A stretch of DNA of 64,000 nucleotides from Nocardia sp. NBC_00565 (GCF_036345915.1 NZ_CP107785.1:9424001-9488000); one strand, 5' to 3'. Positions 19,790 through 28,816 are shown, numbered from the stretch's first letter. Numbers and translations: made by a program. Notes: generated by a model from the sequence alone, not told the origin.

Positions 19790-20806
19790 TCAGTCAGGCC
19801 CCAGCAGGGCGGTCCGGTACGCGCGAGGTCCCATCCCCTTCCAGCGACGAAATGCATGCGAGAAGCTCGACACTTCTTGATAGCCGAGCCGTTCAGCGGC
19901 TTGGGCGACCGTGAGGCCTCCTACCAGCATCTCCTCGGCGAGATGCTCCCGGATCTCGTCCAGCAGCTCACGGTAGGAAGTCCGCTCGGCAGCCAGGCGT
20001 TCACGCAGATTGCGGGAACTCATCATCAATTCGCGGGCGACGCGCTCGGCCGTCGGAGGGTCGACCGGTCGCGCCAGCAGCAGGTCGCGCACGCGGCCTG
20101 CTAGACCGGTGCGGGCGCTACTGCGTTCGAGCAACTCCCGGCATTGCTCCTGCGCGAGCGCTTGGGCGTGAGCGTTGGCCTGTGGCATCGGAAGGTCGAG
20201 CAGAGCGGCATCCAGGGCAAGGACTGTCTCGTCGCCGGCGAACTCCGGTGTGATTCCCAGGATCTGTTCGTAGCGCTGCGGGTCCGCGGGCGGAAATGCG
20301 AGTACCACCCGCCGGGCCAGGATCTGGTCAGCGAAGAGCTCACGTTGAAGCGTGGCGATGACCGCGAGATCACGTTCGATGGCGAAGCGCCTCAATGGCT
20401 CCGGCACATCCGGAGCATCGAGTACCAACTGGACCTCGTCACCGATGCGACGGAGCTCGAAGTGGGACCACGCATACGTAAGGTCGAGGAACTGAAGTGC
20501 GACATCGAGCGCGCCGCCGAGCGTTGGGCTGCTCAACAGTGCAAAACCCCAGAAGCCGAAGGACGTGAGGTGGAAGCGGCTGCCGACCTCGAGCCCGAGA
20601 AGGTCCCGACCATCCGTCGCTGCCATCAAGTTGCCGACCACCGACTGTTCCTGTCGCGCAGTCACCTCGGTACCGCCTTCACGCAGCGCCGCTTCAGTGA
20701 GTCCGGTGCCAGCCAAGCATGCAGCTGTGGGCACACCGAGATCAACGCCGAGGTCAACCAGCGCCGAGACACTGGTCGGCGGTCGAGGAATCTCCCACTG
20801 AACCAT
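19790..20806 (-). CDS. AraC-family regulator (VirS-like)
   Basis: This 338-residue protein has the same length and layout as VirS: N-terminal sensing domain (about 15-200, with ACLAGTGLTEAALREGG) and C-terminal AraC helix-turn-helix (about 235-330) ending ERLGYQEVSSFSHAFRRWKG, then GPRAYR. It is the intact relative of the deleted copy at 10919. It is the best candidate to bind the four GCCGAAnnnnnnAA-type sites in this region, one of which lies 22 bases upstream of its own start. Neighbouring targets would be the enoyl reductase and, more distantly, the MymA-like gene. Confidence 0.9.
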   Translation of the reverse strand: MVQWEIPRPPTSVSALVDLGVDLGVPTAACLAGTGLTEAALREGGTEVTARQEQSVVGNLMAATDGRDLLGLEVGSRFHLTSFGFWGFALLSSPTLGGALDVALQFLDLTYAWSHFELRRIGDEVQLVLDAPDVPEPLRRFAIERDLAVIATLQRELFADQILARRVVLAFPPADPQRYEQILGITPEFAGDETVLALDAALLDLPMPQANAHAQALAQEQCRELLERSSARTGLAGRVRDLLLARPVDPPTAERVARELMMSSRNLRERLAAERTSYRELLDEIREHLAEEMLVGGLTVAQAAERLGYQEVSSFSHAFRRWKGMGPRAYRTALLGPD

Positions 20807-20827
20807 CTACGCCTCCGTTCAAGCTCC

Positions 20828-20852
20828 CGCCGAATCTAACAACTCTGGCGCC
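20828..20852 (+). promoter_or_regulatory. VirS-box-like site 3
   Basis: GCCGAATCTAACAACTCTGG then CGCC lies upstream of the AraC gene, in the orientation of a divergent target. It matches the first ten bases of site 2 exactly. The divergent side now holds only decayed DNA, so the original target may have been lost. Confidence 0.45.
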
Positions 20853-20884
20853 GCCCTTGAGCGCAGGCCTACTGCAGCGGGCAG

Positions 20885-21643
20885 TCAGTTGTCAATTGAC
20901 AGCGAAGCACCCCGTTTGACCAGATCTATCACTGTCGAGTCGGCAAGTGTGGTGACGTCGCCGACCTCGCGGTTCTCGGCGACGTCGCGCAGCGCATGAT
21001 CTTGCCTGAGCGGGGTCTTCCGGCCGGCTCCTAGCGCCTCGAGGCGATGCACCTCGGCTTCCACGTCGTTCGTCTCGATATCGGTGTGCAACCGTTCCTT
21101 CGAGGCTTTGTCGTCGGCGGTCGCTTGCAGCAGAATCCGAATATCGGAATCGGGCAGACGCAGACGCCGGTAGATATCGCGGGCGCTGGGGTTTGCAGCT
21201 TCTGCATGAAGTGCCCGCGCGGCAACCGATCCTGAAGAATGGAACATGGCTGCCGCAGGATCAGCCCGTGCGATCGGTGTGTCCCGCCAGCCGGATCGGT
21301 CAGCACCGGAGAGGTATCTCGCGAAGTGAACCTCGTCACCGCGCCGCTTCACGGCGGACCTGAGTGCTTGCGCCACACGAGTTTTCCCGACTCCGGGTGG
21401 CGCTGCTGGACAAGTTCGTTGCTGGACCTGCTCACGCGAAACGACGACCCACGCGCTGGCCCGCTCTCGGGATTGCGGTGCGGCTCGACTTTCCGCGACC
21501 GTGTGCGCTTTCCCGGGGGCCGGGGTCGGCTCGGCTGGCCACCGGGCACCACGGATTGCGAACTTCATCGTAGGGACTATAGTTCTGGATCGACCTGACG
21601 AGAGGCGCGCGCATGAATCAGTATGTCGCTGAGGCGATTTCAT
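20885..21643 (-). pseudogene. Mosaic of VOC-protein and IS21 IstB relics
   Basis: A long open frame does not read as one protein. At 21317-21409 it gives APPGVGKTRVAQALRSAV, the P-loop region of IS21 IstB helper ATPases. At 21014-21166 it gives RLHTDIETNDVEAEVHRLEA, the second half of a glyoxalase-like VOC domain. The rest fits neither family. The frame is best read as overlapping scraps of an IS21 element and a VOC gene. Confidence 0.55.
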
Positions 21644-21865
21644 CGACCAGACCGCTCACCGCGATGGTCCGCGTCCACGGTGAAACGCGCGATTCAACGC
21701 CATCCGTCGGCCTATCGACCCGTGCATGAACGCAGAAGAGAAAAGTCGTCGCCGATACCGGCATCGAACAGGAGCCTGTTTCTTCCAATCTGCACGTAAT
21801 TCGAATCTGCGTCCGTTATCGCGATCCGCGTCCTAGTCCTAATTCAATCCATCTGGAGCCACATT

Positions 21866-23140
21866 TTGATCTCGCAGTCGTCCCCGGCCCACCCGACCAC
21901 CCCCGTCCACCAAGCATCCCACCGGTTTCCGATGTACGACCCCAATTTCGCCGCCGACCCGCACAGCGCCTACGCTGAGATGCGGCACCGTTATCATCCT
22001 TCGCTGGTTCCGGTCGATCTGGCGCCGCATGTACCGGCCACTCTGGTGATAAGCCACGCGACCGCGGTGCGAATTCTCAACGATCCCGAACACTTCCCGT
22101 CGGACCCCCGAGAATGGCAGGTCACCGTTCCTGCGGATACGCCCGTCCTGGCGATGATGGCATGGTTCCCCGCAGCGCGGTACAACACCGGTGCCGCACA
22201 CGATCGCTATCGAAGTGCCTCCGTCGCAAGCATCGACGGAGTCGACACGAACAACATAAACGCGCTGGTCGAGGATATCGCTATCCCGCTGATCAATAAG
22301 TTCTGTGGCAAAGGTGCAGCCGATCTGATGGCCGACTACGCATTCGGCCTGGTATTGGAGGTCCTCAACCGGATATGCGGTTGCCCGGCGGAGATCGGGA
22401 AACAGGTCGCGACCGGTATGGCGGCACGTTTCGATCAGCGTAGTACGCTCACCGCCCAGCAGGGCATGACGATGATCAAAGACGCCCTGATGGAGTTGAT
22501 CCAGCTCAAGCGCGCAAACCCCGAACCGGAAAAGGACGCCACCTCGCGACTGGTGATCCACCCCAGCGCGCTCGACGATGTCGAGGTATTCGCTCAGCTG
22601 ATGAGCTTTTACGGTGCCGGTTTCGAACTGGAACGTAATCTGATCACCAACACGCTGGAGTTGATGCTCCGCGATCCCCGGTACGGAGCGTTCGGCGGCG
22701 ACTACGGTCGGAATTTGTCGACCGTGACCGCCCTCGACGAGGTCTTGTTCAACGACCCGCCGATGGCGAACTTCTGCTTCAGATACCCGAAACAGCCGAT
22801 TATGGTCGACAGTATGTGGCTGGATGCCAACCAGCCGGTCGTTGTCAGCCTCGCTGCCTGCAACAACGACCCGGCGATCCGCGTTGCCGTCGACCCTGGC
22901 GGCAGCCACATCGGCAACCGGGCACATGTGGCGTTTGGCGGCGGACCACACGCCTGCCCAGCAAAACCCCTGGCGTACGAGATCGCGCAGCATGGCATCG
23001 ATCAACTATTCGCGGCGGTGCCCGACATGACGCCAGCCGTGCCTGTAGAACAACTGGAATGGCGGCCGGGACCGTTCCACAGAGCCCTCAAGGAATTTCC
23101 GGTCGTCTTCGACAAACTGCCTCCGATGCGTGTGAGGTAG
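21866..23140 (+). CDS. Cytochrome P450, CYP157-like, without ExxR motif
   Basis: The gene starts with TTG at 21866, with GGAG 9 bases before it; an ATG at 21932 is possible. The heme-binding loop is FGGGPHACPAK with Cys364 as ligand. The I-helix has GAGFE instead of the usual AGxDT. In place of the K-helix ExxR there is ALDEVLFNDPPMANF, in which the Arg position is Phe. CYP157 members of streptomycetes lack ExxR in the same segment and have closely similar wording. They are usually found in conservons next to small GTPase genes, which are absent here. Function is unknown. Confidence 0.88.
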   Translation: MISQSSPAHPTTPVHQASHRFPMYDPNFAADPHSAYAEMRHRYHPSLVPVDLAPHVPATLVISHATAVRILNDPEHFPSDPREWQVTVPADTPVLAMMAWFPAARYNTGAAHDRYRSASVASIDGVDTNNINALVEDIAIPLINKFCGKGAADLMADYAFGLVLEVLNRICGCPAEIGKQVATGMAARFDQRSTLTAQQGMTMIKDALMELIQLKRANPEPEKDATSRLVIHPSALDDVEVFAQLMSFYGAGFELERNLITNTLELMLRDPRYGAFGGDYGRNLSTVTALDEVLFNDPPMANFCFRYPKQPIMVDSMWLDANQPVVVSLAACNNDPAIRVAVDPGGSHIGNRAHVAFGGGPHACPAKPLAYEIAQHGIDQLFAAVPDMTPAVPVEQLEWRPGPFHRALKEFPVVFDKLPPMRVR

Positions 23141-23380
23141 TCACTGCTCATCGAGCGCCGAAGCCGACCCGGCGGTCCACCATGGCTGTGACCACGCGTC
23201 GCCAACACCGCAGCCATGCCGTGGAATTCGTTGCGCCACTAGGAAAATCGACACCGAAGCTTTGCTCAATAGACAACCAAGATCTGCGGCGTTATGGTCA
23301 TGATGATCATCGAATATCGTTCGCAGGAACTCGCTTGAAAGGGGGAACGGGAATCGGTTTCGGCCGACCCGGACTGCCGA

Positions 23381-23797
23381 ATGTTGAAATCTATCGTCGG
23401 ACAACGCTTGCACCTGTACTTGCCCAACGGCTGGGAATTCGACCCCTGGATCACCGGTGCCGGTTTTATCGAATACACGCTGACCGCGGGTCCGCACACG
23501 GGACGCCACGCCGTCCAGAAACCTACGTACCGTCGACTGGCAGACAACGTAGAGTTCCTCGGCTGGTACGAGGAAACCGGAACCGTCGTGACCCTCGTCT
23601 GGCACCTCGACACCCAGACAGTGGACCGGTTCGCGGCGGTGCCTCGATGGTTGGCCGATGGCGATATGGCCGCAAGCACAGGTGACAATCAAGATCCGGT
23701 GTTCCGCGAGGAGATGGCGCGGCGCGCCGCAGCCGGACCAGATATGCCGCGGCACATTTACGCGGACCACGGCTACTTCGAGCTCAGCGAAAAATAA
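23381..23797 (+). CDS. Phenolic acid decarboxylase-like protein
   Basis: 138 residues from the ATG at 23381; the ribosome binding site is weak. The sequence follows the small beta-barrel phenolic acid decarboxylases (PadC), which convert p-coumaric and ferulic acid to vinyl phenols without a cofactor. Matching landmarks are LYLPNGWEFD (about 12-21), IEYTLTAGPHTGR (about 30-42), FLGWYEETGTVVTL (about 59-72), FPKW-like PRWL and the C-terminal DHGYFELSE. Lengths are slightly under the usual 160-180 residues. Two decarboxylase residues, Tyr and Glu in the barrel, appear present but cannot be placed with certainty. No transporter or regulator is beside it. Confidence 0.65.
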   Translation: MLKSIVGQRLHLYLPNGWEFDPWITGAGFIEYTLTAGPHTGRHAVQKPTYRRLADNVEFLGWYEETGTVVTLVWHLDTQTVDRFAAVPRWLADGDMAASTGDNQDPVFREEMARRAAAGPDMPRHIYADHGYFELSEK

Positions 23798-24039
23798 CCC
23801 GCACGAGACGGTGCAGCTGCCGCAACAGCCCACCAAATACGCCGGCCTCCGTGACGTCGGCTGCGTGACCGCATCACCTTCGGTCGCGTCGTTTGAAGGT
23901 GCCACCGGGGTTTCCCCTTCCCGGTGGCATCGTCACCTCGAACGTAGAACCCGAATGGCTTGCCAGCACGGCCGGTTCGCTTGTAGCCCTATGGGTTTTG
24001 CGATCAGCAGCGGCCCGTCGCAGAGGTGTTCTGTAACAA

Positions 24040-24250
24040 GTGGACGCGCCTGCTGCCACCATGACCGGCGCGACCACCTTGCAGGTAGTGATCCTCGGCG
24101 CGGGACTGGACACCACCGCCTACCGCCATGGCGGCACCCACGCGCGGATATTCGAGGTCGACCACCCCGACACCCAGGAGTGGAAGCGGGATCGACTGGC
24201 CAGGGCTGAGATCGCGATACCAGCGTCGCTGACCTTCGCGCCCATCGTCG
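24040..24250 (+). pseudogene. SAM-dependent methyltransferase fragment (LCMT-like)
   Basis: LQVVILGAGLDTTAYRHG and FEVDHPDTQEWKRDRLA match the SAM-binding core of the actinobacterial class I methyltransferases of the PPM1/TcmP type (usual form GAGLDTRAYR). Only about 60 residues of a ~280-residue protein are present. After LTFAPIVE the frame runs into unrelated DNA bordering the IS3 relic, so an insertion probably cut the gene. The N-terminal ~80 residues are also missing. Confidence 0.7.
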
Positions 24251-24453
24251 AGTGTAGTAGCTGCGCCTGGTGTGGACTGCGCTTGGTGTCAGCCTTGCGG
24301 TTTGATGACCGTTCGGGTGATATCGCCTACGGGACATGGGTTCTCGGATTGGTGCGAATGAATGGCCAGCGCTCGTTGATGTGCTGTAGCAGTCCGGCTG
24401 TCGGCGGGGATGTGCGAATGGCAAGGCGCGCAGTCGGGCTCGGGAGATGCTGG

Positions 24454-24756
24454 TCATCGCAGCCGACGCGTCTGAACGTCTACTGGTGGGGTGGCTGACC
24501 GGCTATCGCCGGCTTTGGAAGGACGTTCCTCCCGCGCGAAATAGGCTGCGGCCTTGCGCAGTATCTCATTCTCGAGCTCGAGCCGACGGACCTTGCGCCG
24601 CAGTTCCACCAACTCGGCGCGTTCGCTGCTGGTCAAGCAATCGCGTCTGCCGTCGTCGATATCGGTGCGGGCCAGCCAGTTTCGCAGACGGGACTGGGAA
24701 ATCCTGAGGCTCTTGGCGACTGCGTCACGCAGGGTGATCTGTCCGAGTTGCGCCAC
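24454..24756 (-). mobile_element. IS3-family OrfA relic
   Basis: The 100-codon frame carries the end of an IS3 OrfA helix-turn-helix (SQSRLRNWLARTDIDDG) and the following leucine-zipper-like segment (ELVELRRKVRRLELENEILR, then KAAAYFAREE). The normal N-terminus and the OrfB transposase with its DDE residues are absent. No inverted terminal repeats could be matched. It is a dead fragment lying between the methyltransferase relic and the SnoaL region. Confidence 0.75.
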
Positions 24757-24828
24757 ATGGGGTGATTTGTCCGCGTTGCGACGCGTGGGGCTTGACGTGT
24801 ATGCACCGCCTGCTTAAGGTTCTGCCAA

Positions 24829-24853
24829 CTATTCGATATATATTATCGAATAG
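24829..24853. promoter_or_regulatory. IclR-type palindrome, copy 1
   Basis: A perfect 10-bp inverted repeat, CTATTCGATA and TATCGAATAG, separated by TATAT. It lies ~90 bases before the decayed SnoaL copy. Three more copies of the same palindrome occur up to 30342 (see the finding). Confidence 0.7.
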
Positions 24854-25226
24854 TCGACAAGATGGTTGCAGGTTCTGCCGCTGAAATTTCTTCATGACGG
24901 CCGCAGGTTGCGAGCGTCGACAACGAGGAAGAGCGGTACCCCGGTGGATCCGGACACATTGCAGGCGATCAACGCGATCGAGTCGCTCAAAGCGCGCTAT
25001 TTCCGCAGTCTCGACACCAAGAACTGGTCGACATTCAGCTCAGCTCAGCTCTCGCCGATGACGTCGACGTGGACATGACGCCCGTAGGTGGTGTCCGTGT
25101 CAGCGGAGCGTCGATCTATATGTCTGCGCTGCAAAGCAATTGCGGCACCACGGTGACTGTCCATCACGGGCACATGCCCGAAATCGCGATCACCGGTGTG
25201 GCCGCGGCGACCGGAACGTGGGCAGT
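24829..25226 (+). repeat. Direct duplication, copy 1 (decayed)
   Basis: About 400 bp, from the palindrome to the codons for TGTWAV, repeat almost base for base at 28287-28680 in the same orientation. The repeated part includes the operator, the leader and most of a SnoaL-like gene. Copy 1 carries the damage, copy 2 is intact. Confidence 0.85.
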
Positions 25227-25245
25227 CGGAGGTCTCCGGCAGTAG
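24944..25245 (+). pseudogene. SnoaL/NTF2-like gene, frameshifted
   Basis: It opens VDPDTLQAINAIESLKARYF like the intact copy at 28391. At 25037-25051 the pentamer AGCTC is present three times in tandem where the intact copy is 5 bp shorter. This shifts the frame and stops translation at 25078. After the shift the original frame continues (DMTPVGGVRVSGASIYM, HHGHMPEIAI) and ends at a stop at 25245, ~45 residues short of the intact protein. Replication slippage is the likely cause. Confidence 0.85.
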
Positions 25246-25431
25246 CTCCCCCCGGTACGACCGCAACACCACTACCGACGGCGTCATCGCCGATGACTCC
25301 CTCGACAAGGCCGCCATCGCCACTAATCGGGTTCTGCATGGACCAAAGCACCTGAGCCGCTTGGTCCTGCGGATCATCCGCCACTGACCACACGTCATTC
25401 GAGATATCCGCACTCAAAGAGGAGAAGAGAT

Positions 25432-26076
25432 ATGTCCGTAGAAAATCATCGTCGGTTCCTGGCCGGACCGGGCGAGCGACGCGCACTGCGCACCGCTATG
25501 GCGTTGGGCACGGCGACAATGCTTGGTGCCGTCGGCATCTCGATGGCCAACGCCGAGCCGCCGGCGCCCCCGGGCGTCTTCTCGGCGACCGACGCGGCCG
25601 CTGATATCGCAGCGGTCAAGCAGCTCAAGACGGACTACTTCCACAACATCGATACGAAAAACTGGGCCGCCCTGCGCGAACTCCTCGCTCCCGACGTCGT
25701 CGTGGACACCACGGGCAGCGGCGGCCCCATCCTTGTCGGCAGGGATCCTTTCATCGCCTTCCTGAAGCTCACGATCGGTAGCGCCAATACGCACCATCAG
25801 GGCTTCGACCCGCAGATCAACCTGACGTCCGCGACGACTGCCGAAGTCGGGTGGAGGATGGAGGATGTGCTTATCTTCGGCGGGACTCTCGGGGTGCACG
25901 GCTATGGCAACTACCAGGATCGCTACACAAAGGTCAACGGTAAGTGGATTATCAAGTACTCCAAGCTCACCCGCACCCGCCTGGATCTGATCAACCCCGA
26001 CGACGGCACCGTGATCGAGGCGGACGCTCCACTCGAGGAAGTCGTTGCGAAGGTCAATGAGCTCCTTGGGCTGTAG
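25432..26076 (+). CDS. Exported SnoaL/NTF2-like protein
   Basis: 214 residues with AAGAGGAGAAG before the ATG. An N-terminal signal (RRALRTAMALGTATMLGAVG) ends in AxA-type ANA at about residue 41, so the protein is probably secreted, perhaps through the Tat or Sec route. The mature part is one SnoaL-like domain (AVKQLKTDYFHNIDTKNWAA, then DVVVDTTGSGG and the closing strands), the fold of delta-5-3-ketosteroid isomerase, limonene-1,2-epoxide hydrolase and polyketide cyclases. It is close to the protein at 28813 and is followed by a strong terminator. An enzymatic or ligand-binding role on a hydrophobic substrate is inferred from the mce context. Confidence 0.82.
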   Translation: MSVENHRRFLAGPGERRALRTAMALGTATMLGAVGISMANAEPPAPPGVFSATDAAADIAAVKQLKTDYFHNIDTKNWAALRELLAPDVVVDTTGSGGPILVGRDPFIAFLKLTIGSANTHHQGFDPQINLTSATTAEVGWRMEDVLIFGGTLGVHGYGNYQDRYTKVNGKWIIKYSKLTRTRLDLINPDDGTVIEADAPLEEVVAKVNELLGL

Positions 26077-26086
26077 CAATTAGGGC

Positions 26087-26121
26087 AAAGGCGGGAGACC
26101 ACACCGTGGTCTCCCGCCTTT
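26087..26121 (+). terminator. Strong hairpin terminator
   Basis: A perfect 16-bp stem, AAAGGCGGGAGACCAC with its complement, and an ACC loop. The right arm ends in TTT. It starts 11 bases after the exported SnoaL gene and also faces the convergent epimerase gene, though ~265 bp away. Confidence 0.9.
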
Positions 26122-26385
26122 CGGGAACCGATCGAATCCGCCGTTTGCGGTCGGCGAAACGCACCATGCGAGCTCCTCGCGGCACGGCCCCACGCCCCGT
26201 GCCCGGGATCTGCGCCGGAACGGGAAAAGTCGCTGAACACAGTTGGTCTGCGGGATCCGCTGGGGCCCTTGGCCGGTCGACGGTGGCGTGGGCACACCCG
26301 ACCCGGTTGAGGCTCGCAACAGCCGAGGTGAGCATACCGCCGCACTTCGGTGCCGAAGGCCATTCGTGCCCATCGGAGGTGTGAG

Positions 26386-27378
26386 TTAACGGTGGATCTG
26401 GTGTTGTGTGAAGAAATGGGCGGCGCGGCGGATGGAGTTCTCTACGGGTTCGGGTATCCAGCCGAGTTCGTATTCGGCTTTGCTGTGGTCCAGCGGCGAC
26501 ATCAATTCGGCCATGCGTAGACCGACGGCGGCAAAGCGGAGGTCGCGGCGCAAGAGGCGGGCGGCGAGGTCGTTGCCGTGGGCGGCGAGGTACAGAAGGG
26601 GCATCGGAAGTCGCCGGCGTGGTGGGCGGACACCGGCAGCGTCGGCGGCGATTTCGTGTACTTCGCGGGTGCTGAGGTAGCGGTCGGAGATGATGTAGCG
26701 CTGTCCGGCGCGGCCGTAGCGGGCGGCGCGGGTCATGGCGCGCGCGGCGTCTTCGATACCGACGGCTTCGGCGGAGAAGTCGAAGTAGAAGGGGAATCGT
26801 CCGGCGGCGACTCGGGCGATCAGTGATCCGTGGGGTGTGGGTGCCCAGTCGCCGGGGCCGTAGGTGGTGGAGATGCACATTGCGACGGCTTGGAGATCGT
26901 GTTCTCGGGCGTAGCGCAGGACGAGGTTTTCGGCGGCGACGCGAGCGGCGATGTAGGGGCCGCCGCCGTCCCAGTTGTGGGGATCGTTTTCGGTGACCGG
27001 CCGCTGGGTGTCAACGGCCATCGTGCCGGTGGTGCTGGTGAACACGAATTTGTCGGGTTCGGCGCCGAGCGCGGCGTCGAGGACGTGGCGCAGTCCGTCG
27101 ACGTTGGTGCGGTACAACGGTTCCGGATCGCGTAGCCACATCCGGGCGTCGACCACGCAGTAGTAGATGACGTCGCATCCGGCCATCGCCGAGCGTAGTG
27201 CGGTGTCGTCGAAGATTTCGCCGTAGTGGCGTTCGACGTCGAGGTCGTCGATGCCTCGGGTCGAACTGGTGGTGCGAAGCAGCACTCGGACGTCTTCGCC
27301 GTCGGTGACCAGCCGCCGGGTGACGTGGCTTCCGAGGAACCCGCTGGCGCCGATGACCAGTTTCTTCGCCCGCGTCAT
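26386..27378 (-). CDS. NAD-dependent epimerase/dehydratase (extended SDR)
   Basis: This 330-residue extended SDR has the Rossmann motif GASGFLGSH at about 10-18. Wording such as YYCVVDARMWLRDPEPLYRT and STTGTMAV fits the family of dihydroflavonol reductase/3-beta-hydroxysteroid dehydrogenase-like enzymes. The usual YxxxK is less obvious: the segment GPYIAARVAAENLV has Tyr but Arg in place of Lys. The same change is present in the paralogue at 42527 (GPYIATRVAAEDLV), so it is a trait of the pair. Its ATG overlaps the stop of a truncated SnoaL gene by 4 bases. It belongs to the minus-strand unit led by the palindrome at 28076. Confidence 0.88.
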   Translation of the reverse strand: MTRAKKLVIGASGFLGSHVTRRLVTDGEDVRVLLRTTSSTRGIDDLDVERHYGEIFDDTALRSAMAGCDVIYYCVVDARMWLRDPEPLYRTNVDGLRHVLDAALGAEPDKFVFTSTTGTMAVDTQRPVTENDPHNWDGGGPYIAARVAAENLVLRYAREHDLQAVAMCISTTYGPGDWAPTPHGSLIARVAAGRFPFYFDFSAEAVGIEDAARAMTRAARYGRAGQRYIISDRYLSTREVHEIAADAAGVRPPRRRLPMPLLYLAAHGNDLAARLLRRDLRFAAVGLRMAELMSPLDHSKAEYELGWIPEPVENSIRRAAHFFTQHQIHR

Positions 27379-27587
27379 CGGGTACTCCGCGTGCGGATCA
27401 GCTCGATGGCGTTGTCTCGTTCGCGGATGACGGGGACGCCGGTGTCGTCGGCGCGCACGTCGAGTTCGATATCGGGATCCATCAGGTCGGCGAGGGCTTT
27501 CCAGTCCTTGGTGTCGAGGGCAAGGCAGTAGCGCGCTTTGGCCTGCGACAGTTCGTGTGCGGTGCCGAGAAGGTCCGGTGTGGTCAT
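27375..27587 (-). pseudogene. SnoaL-like gene, C-terminally truncated
   Basis: The 70-codon frame matches the first half of the protein at 30528 closely: HELSQAKARYCLALDTKDWK against HELTQAKARYCLAVDTKDWE. It then ends after RDNAIELIRT with three extra residues. About 70 residues forming the second half of the barrel are missing, so a normal NTF2 fold cannot form. The stop overlaps the epimerase ATG. A deletion that joined this gene to the epimerase would explain the structure. Confidence 0.75.
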
Positions 27588-27621
27588 GGATGTCCTGTGG
27601 GTTCGGATGTGGGAGGTGCGC

Positions 27622-27953
27622 TCAGGTGATGCTGAATCCGCCGTCGACGGTGATCACCTGATTGGTGACCCGCGCCGCGGCCGGCGTGGCGAAAAACGCG
27701 ACGACGGCGCCGATCTCGTGGGGCTCGACCAGCCCCAGCGGTGGCATGCGTCAGGATGCCGGGCCATGCGGGGCATGCCCTTTGGCGGTGATCGCTGCGG
27801 GGGTGATGACCCCGCCGGGCATCACGGTGTCGACCGTGCTGGCGTGTTCGGCCAATTCCATTGCCGCAGCACGACTCACGGCGAGTAGTGCGCCCGTGCA
27901 TCCGGCGTATGCGAACCCACCGCCACCCGGTCGTCGAGCGCTGTCATCGACAT
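27622..27953 (-). pseudogene. SDR gene with internal deletion and nonsense codon
   Basis: It opens MSMTALDDRVAV, a normal SDR start, then jumps with a frame change to the active-site region and beyond (FAYAGCTGALLAVSRAAAME, NTV-like TVMPGGVITP). The Lys of YxxxK is Thr here. A TGA at 27751-27749 interrupts the frame, after which the C-terminus continues normally (RMPPLGLVEPHEIGAVVAF, then VITVDGGFSIT). About 140 residues with the cofactor site are gone. The same leader and start occur at 30447 in the copy on the other side of the IclR gene. Confidence 0.85.
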
Positions 27954-28075
27954 GGCCCTTTCCTGTCTGCGAGGACCCTGAGGTCGGTGGGCTGCGATGG
28001 CCGGGCCGTCGCGGGCTCACGTTTCCACGGACCGAGTCGCTTCGACGTGCATGTATCGAACTAACTTGTATGTGT

Positions 28076-28106
28076 CGAATATTCGATAGATTCTATCGAA
28101 TATTCG
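28076..28106. promoter_or_regulatory. IclR-type palindrome, copy 2
   Basis: A perfect 14-bp inverted repeat, CGAATATTCGATAG and CTATCGAATATTCG, around ATT. This is the longest and most perfect copy. It lies 123 bp upstream of the decayed minus-strand SDR gene. Confidence 0.75.
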
Positions 28107-28286
28107 GTGAACCGACCGTAAAGCAGGGGAGGGAGGGAGTCAAATTGCGTGCCGGAATATCGGGGACCGACCGCGCGGGGCGCCGCTCTTCGCCGCCGCC
28201 GTGTCGTGTTCTCGGCGTTCCTTGGCAACGCCGGGTTGCGCGGCGTCGGCTTGACGCGCGTTCGCCGCCATCTTAAAGTTCCGTCA

Positions 28287-28680
28287 GATATTCGATGCAA
28301 TTTATCGAATAGTCGATAGATGGTTGCAGACTGTGCCGCTGAAATTTCTTCACGACGGCCGCAGGTCGCGATTGTCGACAACCAGGAAGAGTGGGAACCG
28401 TGGTGGATCCGGATACATTGCAGGCGATCAATGCGATCGAGTCGCTGAAGGCGCGTTATTTCCGCAGTCTCGACACCAAGGACTGGTCGGCATTCGGCTC
28501 CGTTCTCGCCGATGACGTCGACGTGGACATGACGCCCGTAGGTGGTGTCCGTGTCAACGGAGCGTCGAACTATGTGTCTGCGCTGCAACACGATTACGGC
28601 ACCACGGTGACGGTCCATCACGGGCACATGCCCGAAATCGCGATCACCGGTGTTGGCGCGGCGACCGGAACATGGGCAGT
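28287..28680 (+). repeat. Direct duplication, copy 2 (intact)
   Basis: The intact counterpart of 24829-25226, including palindrome, leader and SnoaL gene. Confidence 0.85.
28289..28311. promoter_or_regulatory. IclR-type palindrome, copy 3
   Basis: TATTCGATG and TATCGAATA with a CAATT spacer, one mismatch from perfect. It lies 79 bp upstream of the SnoaL gene at 28391. Confidence 0.7.
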
Positions 28681-28816
28681 GCAGGTGCTGCTGGTCCGGC
28701 CGGATGGCGGACGCTTGCTGTCGTTCGGACACGATCGCGATACCTATGGCATTCGCGATGGCCGGTGGGTGATTACGGGGACGAAATCGACTCGCCTGCA
28801 GTCGGACCAGTCATGA
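28391..28816 (+). CDS. SnoaL/NTF2-like protein
   Basis: 141 residues from the GTG at 28391, with AGGAAGA directly upstream; the GTG codons at 28400 and 28403 are also possible. The whole protein is one SnoaL-like domain: helix IESLKARYFRSLDTKDWSAF, strand DDVDVDMTPVGG, HHGHMPEIAI and a C-terminal GRWVITGTKSTRL. There is no signal peptide, so it is cytoplasmic, unlike the next gene. Its stop overlaps the start of that gene by 4 bases. The leader holds palindrome copy 3, so control by the IclR regulator is likely. A catalytic role in ring or epoxide chemistry is possible but unproven. Confidence 0.85.
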   Translation: MGTVVDPDTLQAINAIESLKARYFRSLDTKDWSAFGSVLADDVDVDMTPVGGVRVNGASNYVSALQHDYGTTVTVHHGHMPEIAITGVGAATGTWAVQVLLVRPDGGRLLSFGHDRDTYGIRDGRWVITGTKSTRLQSDQS

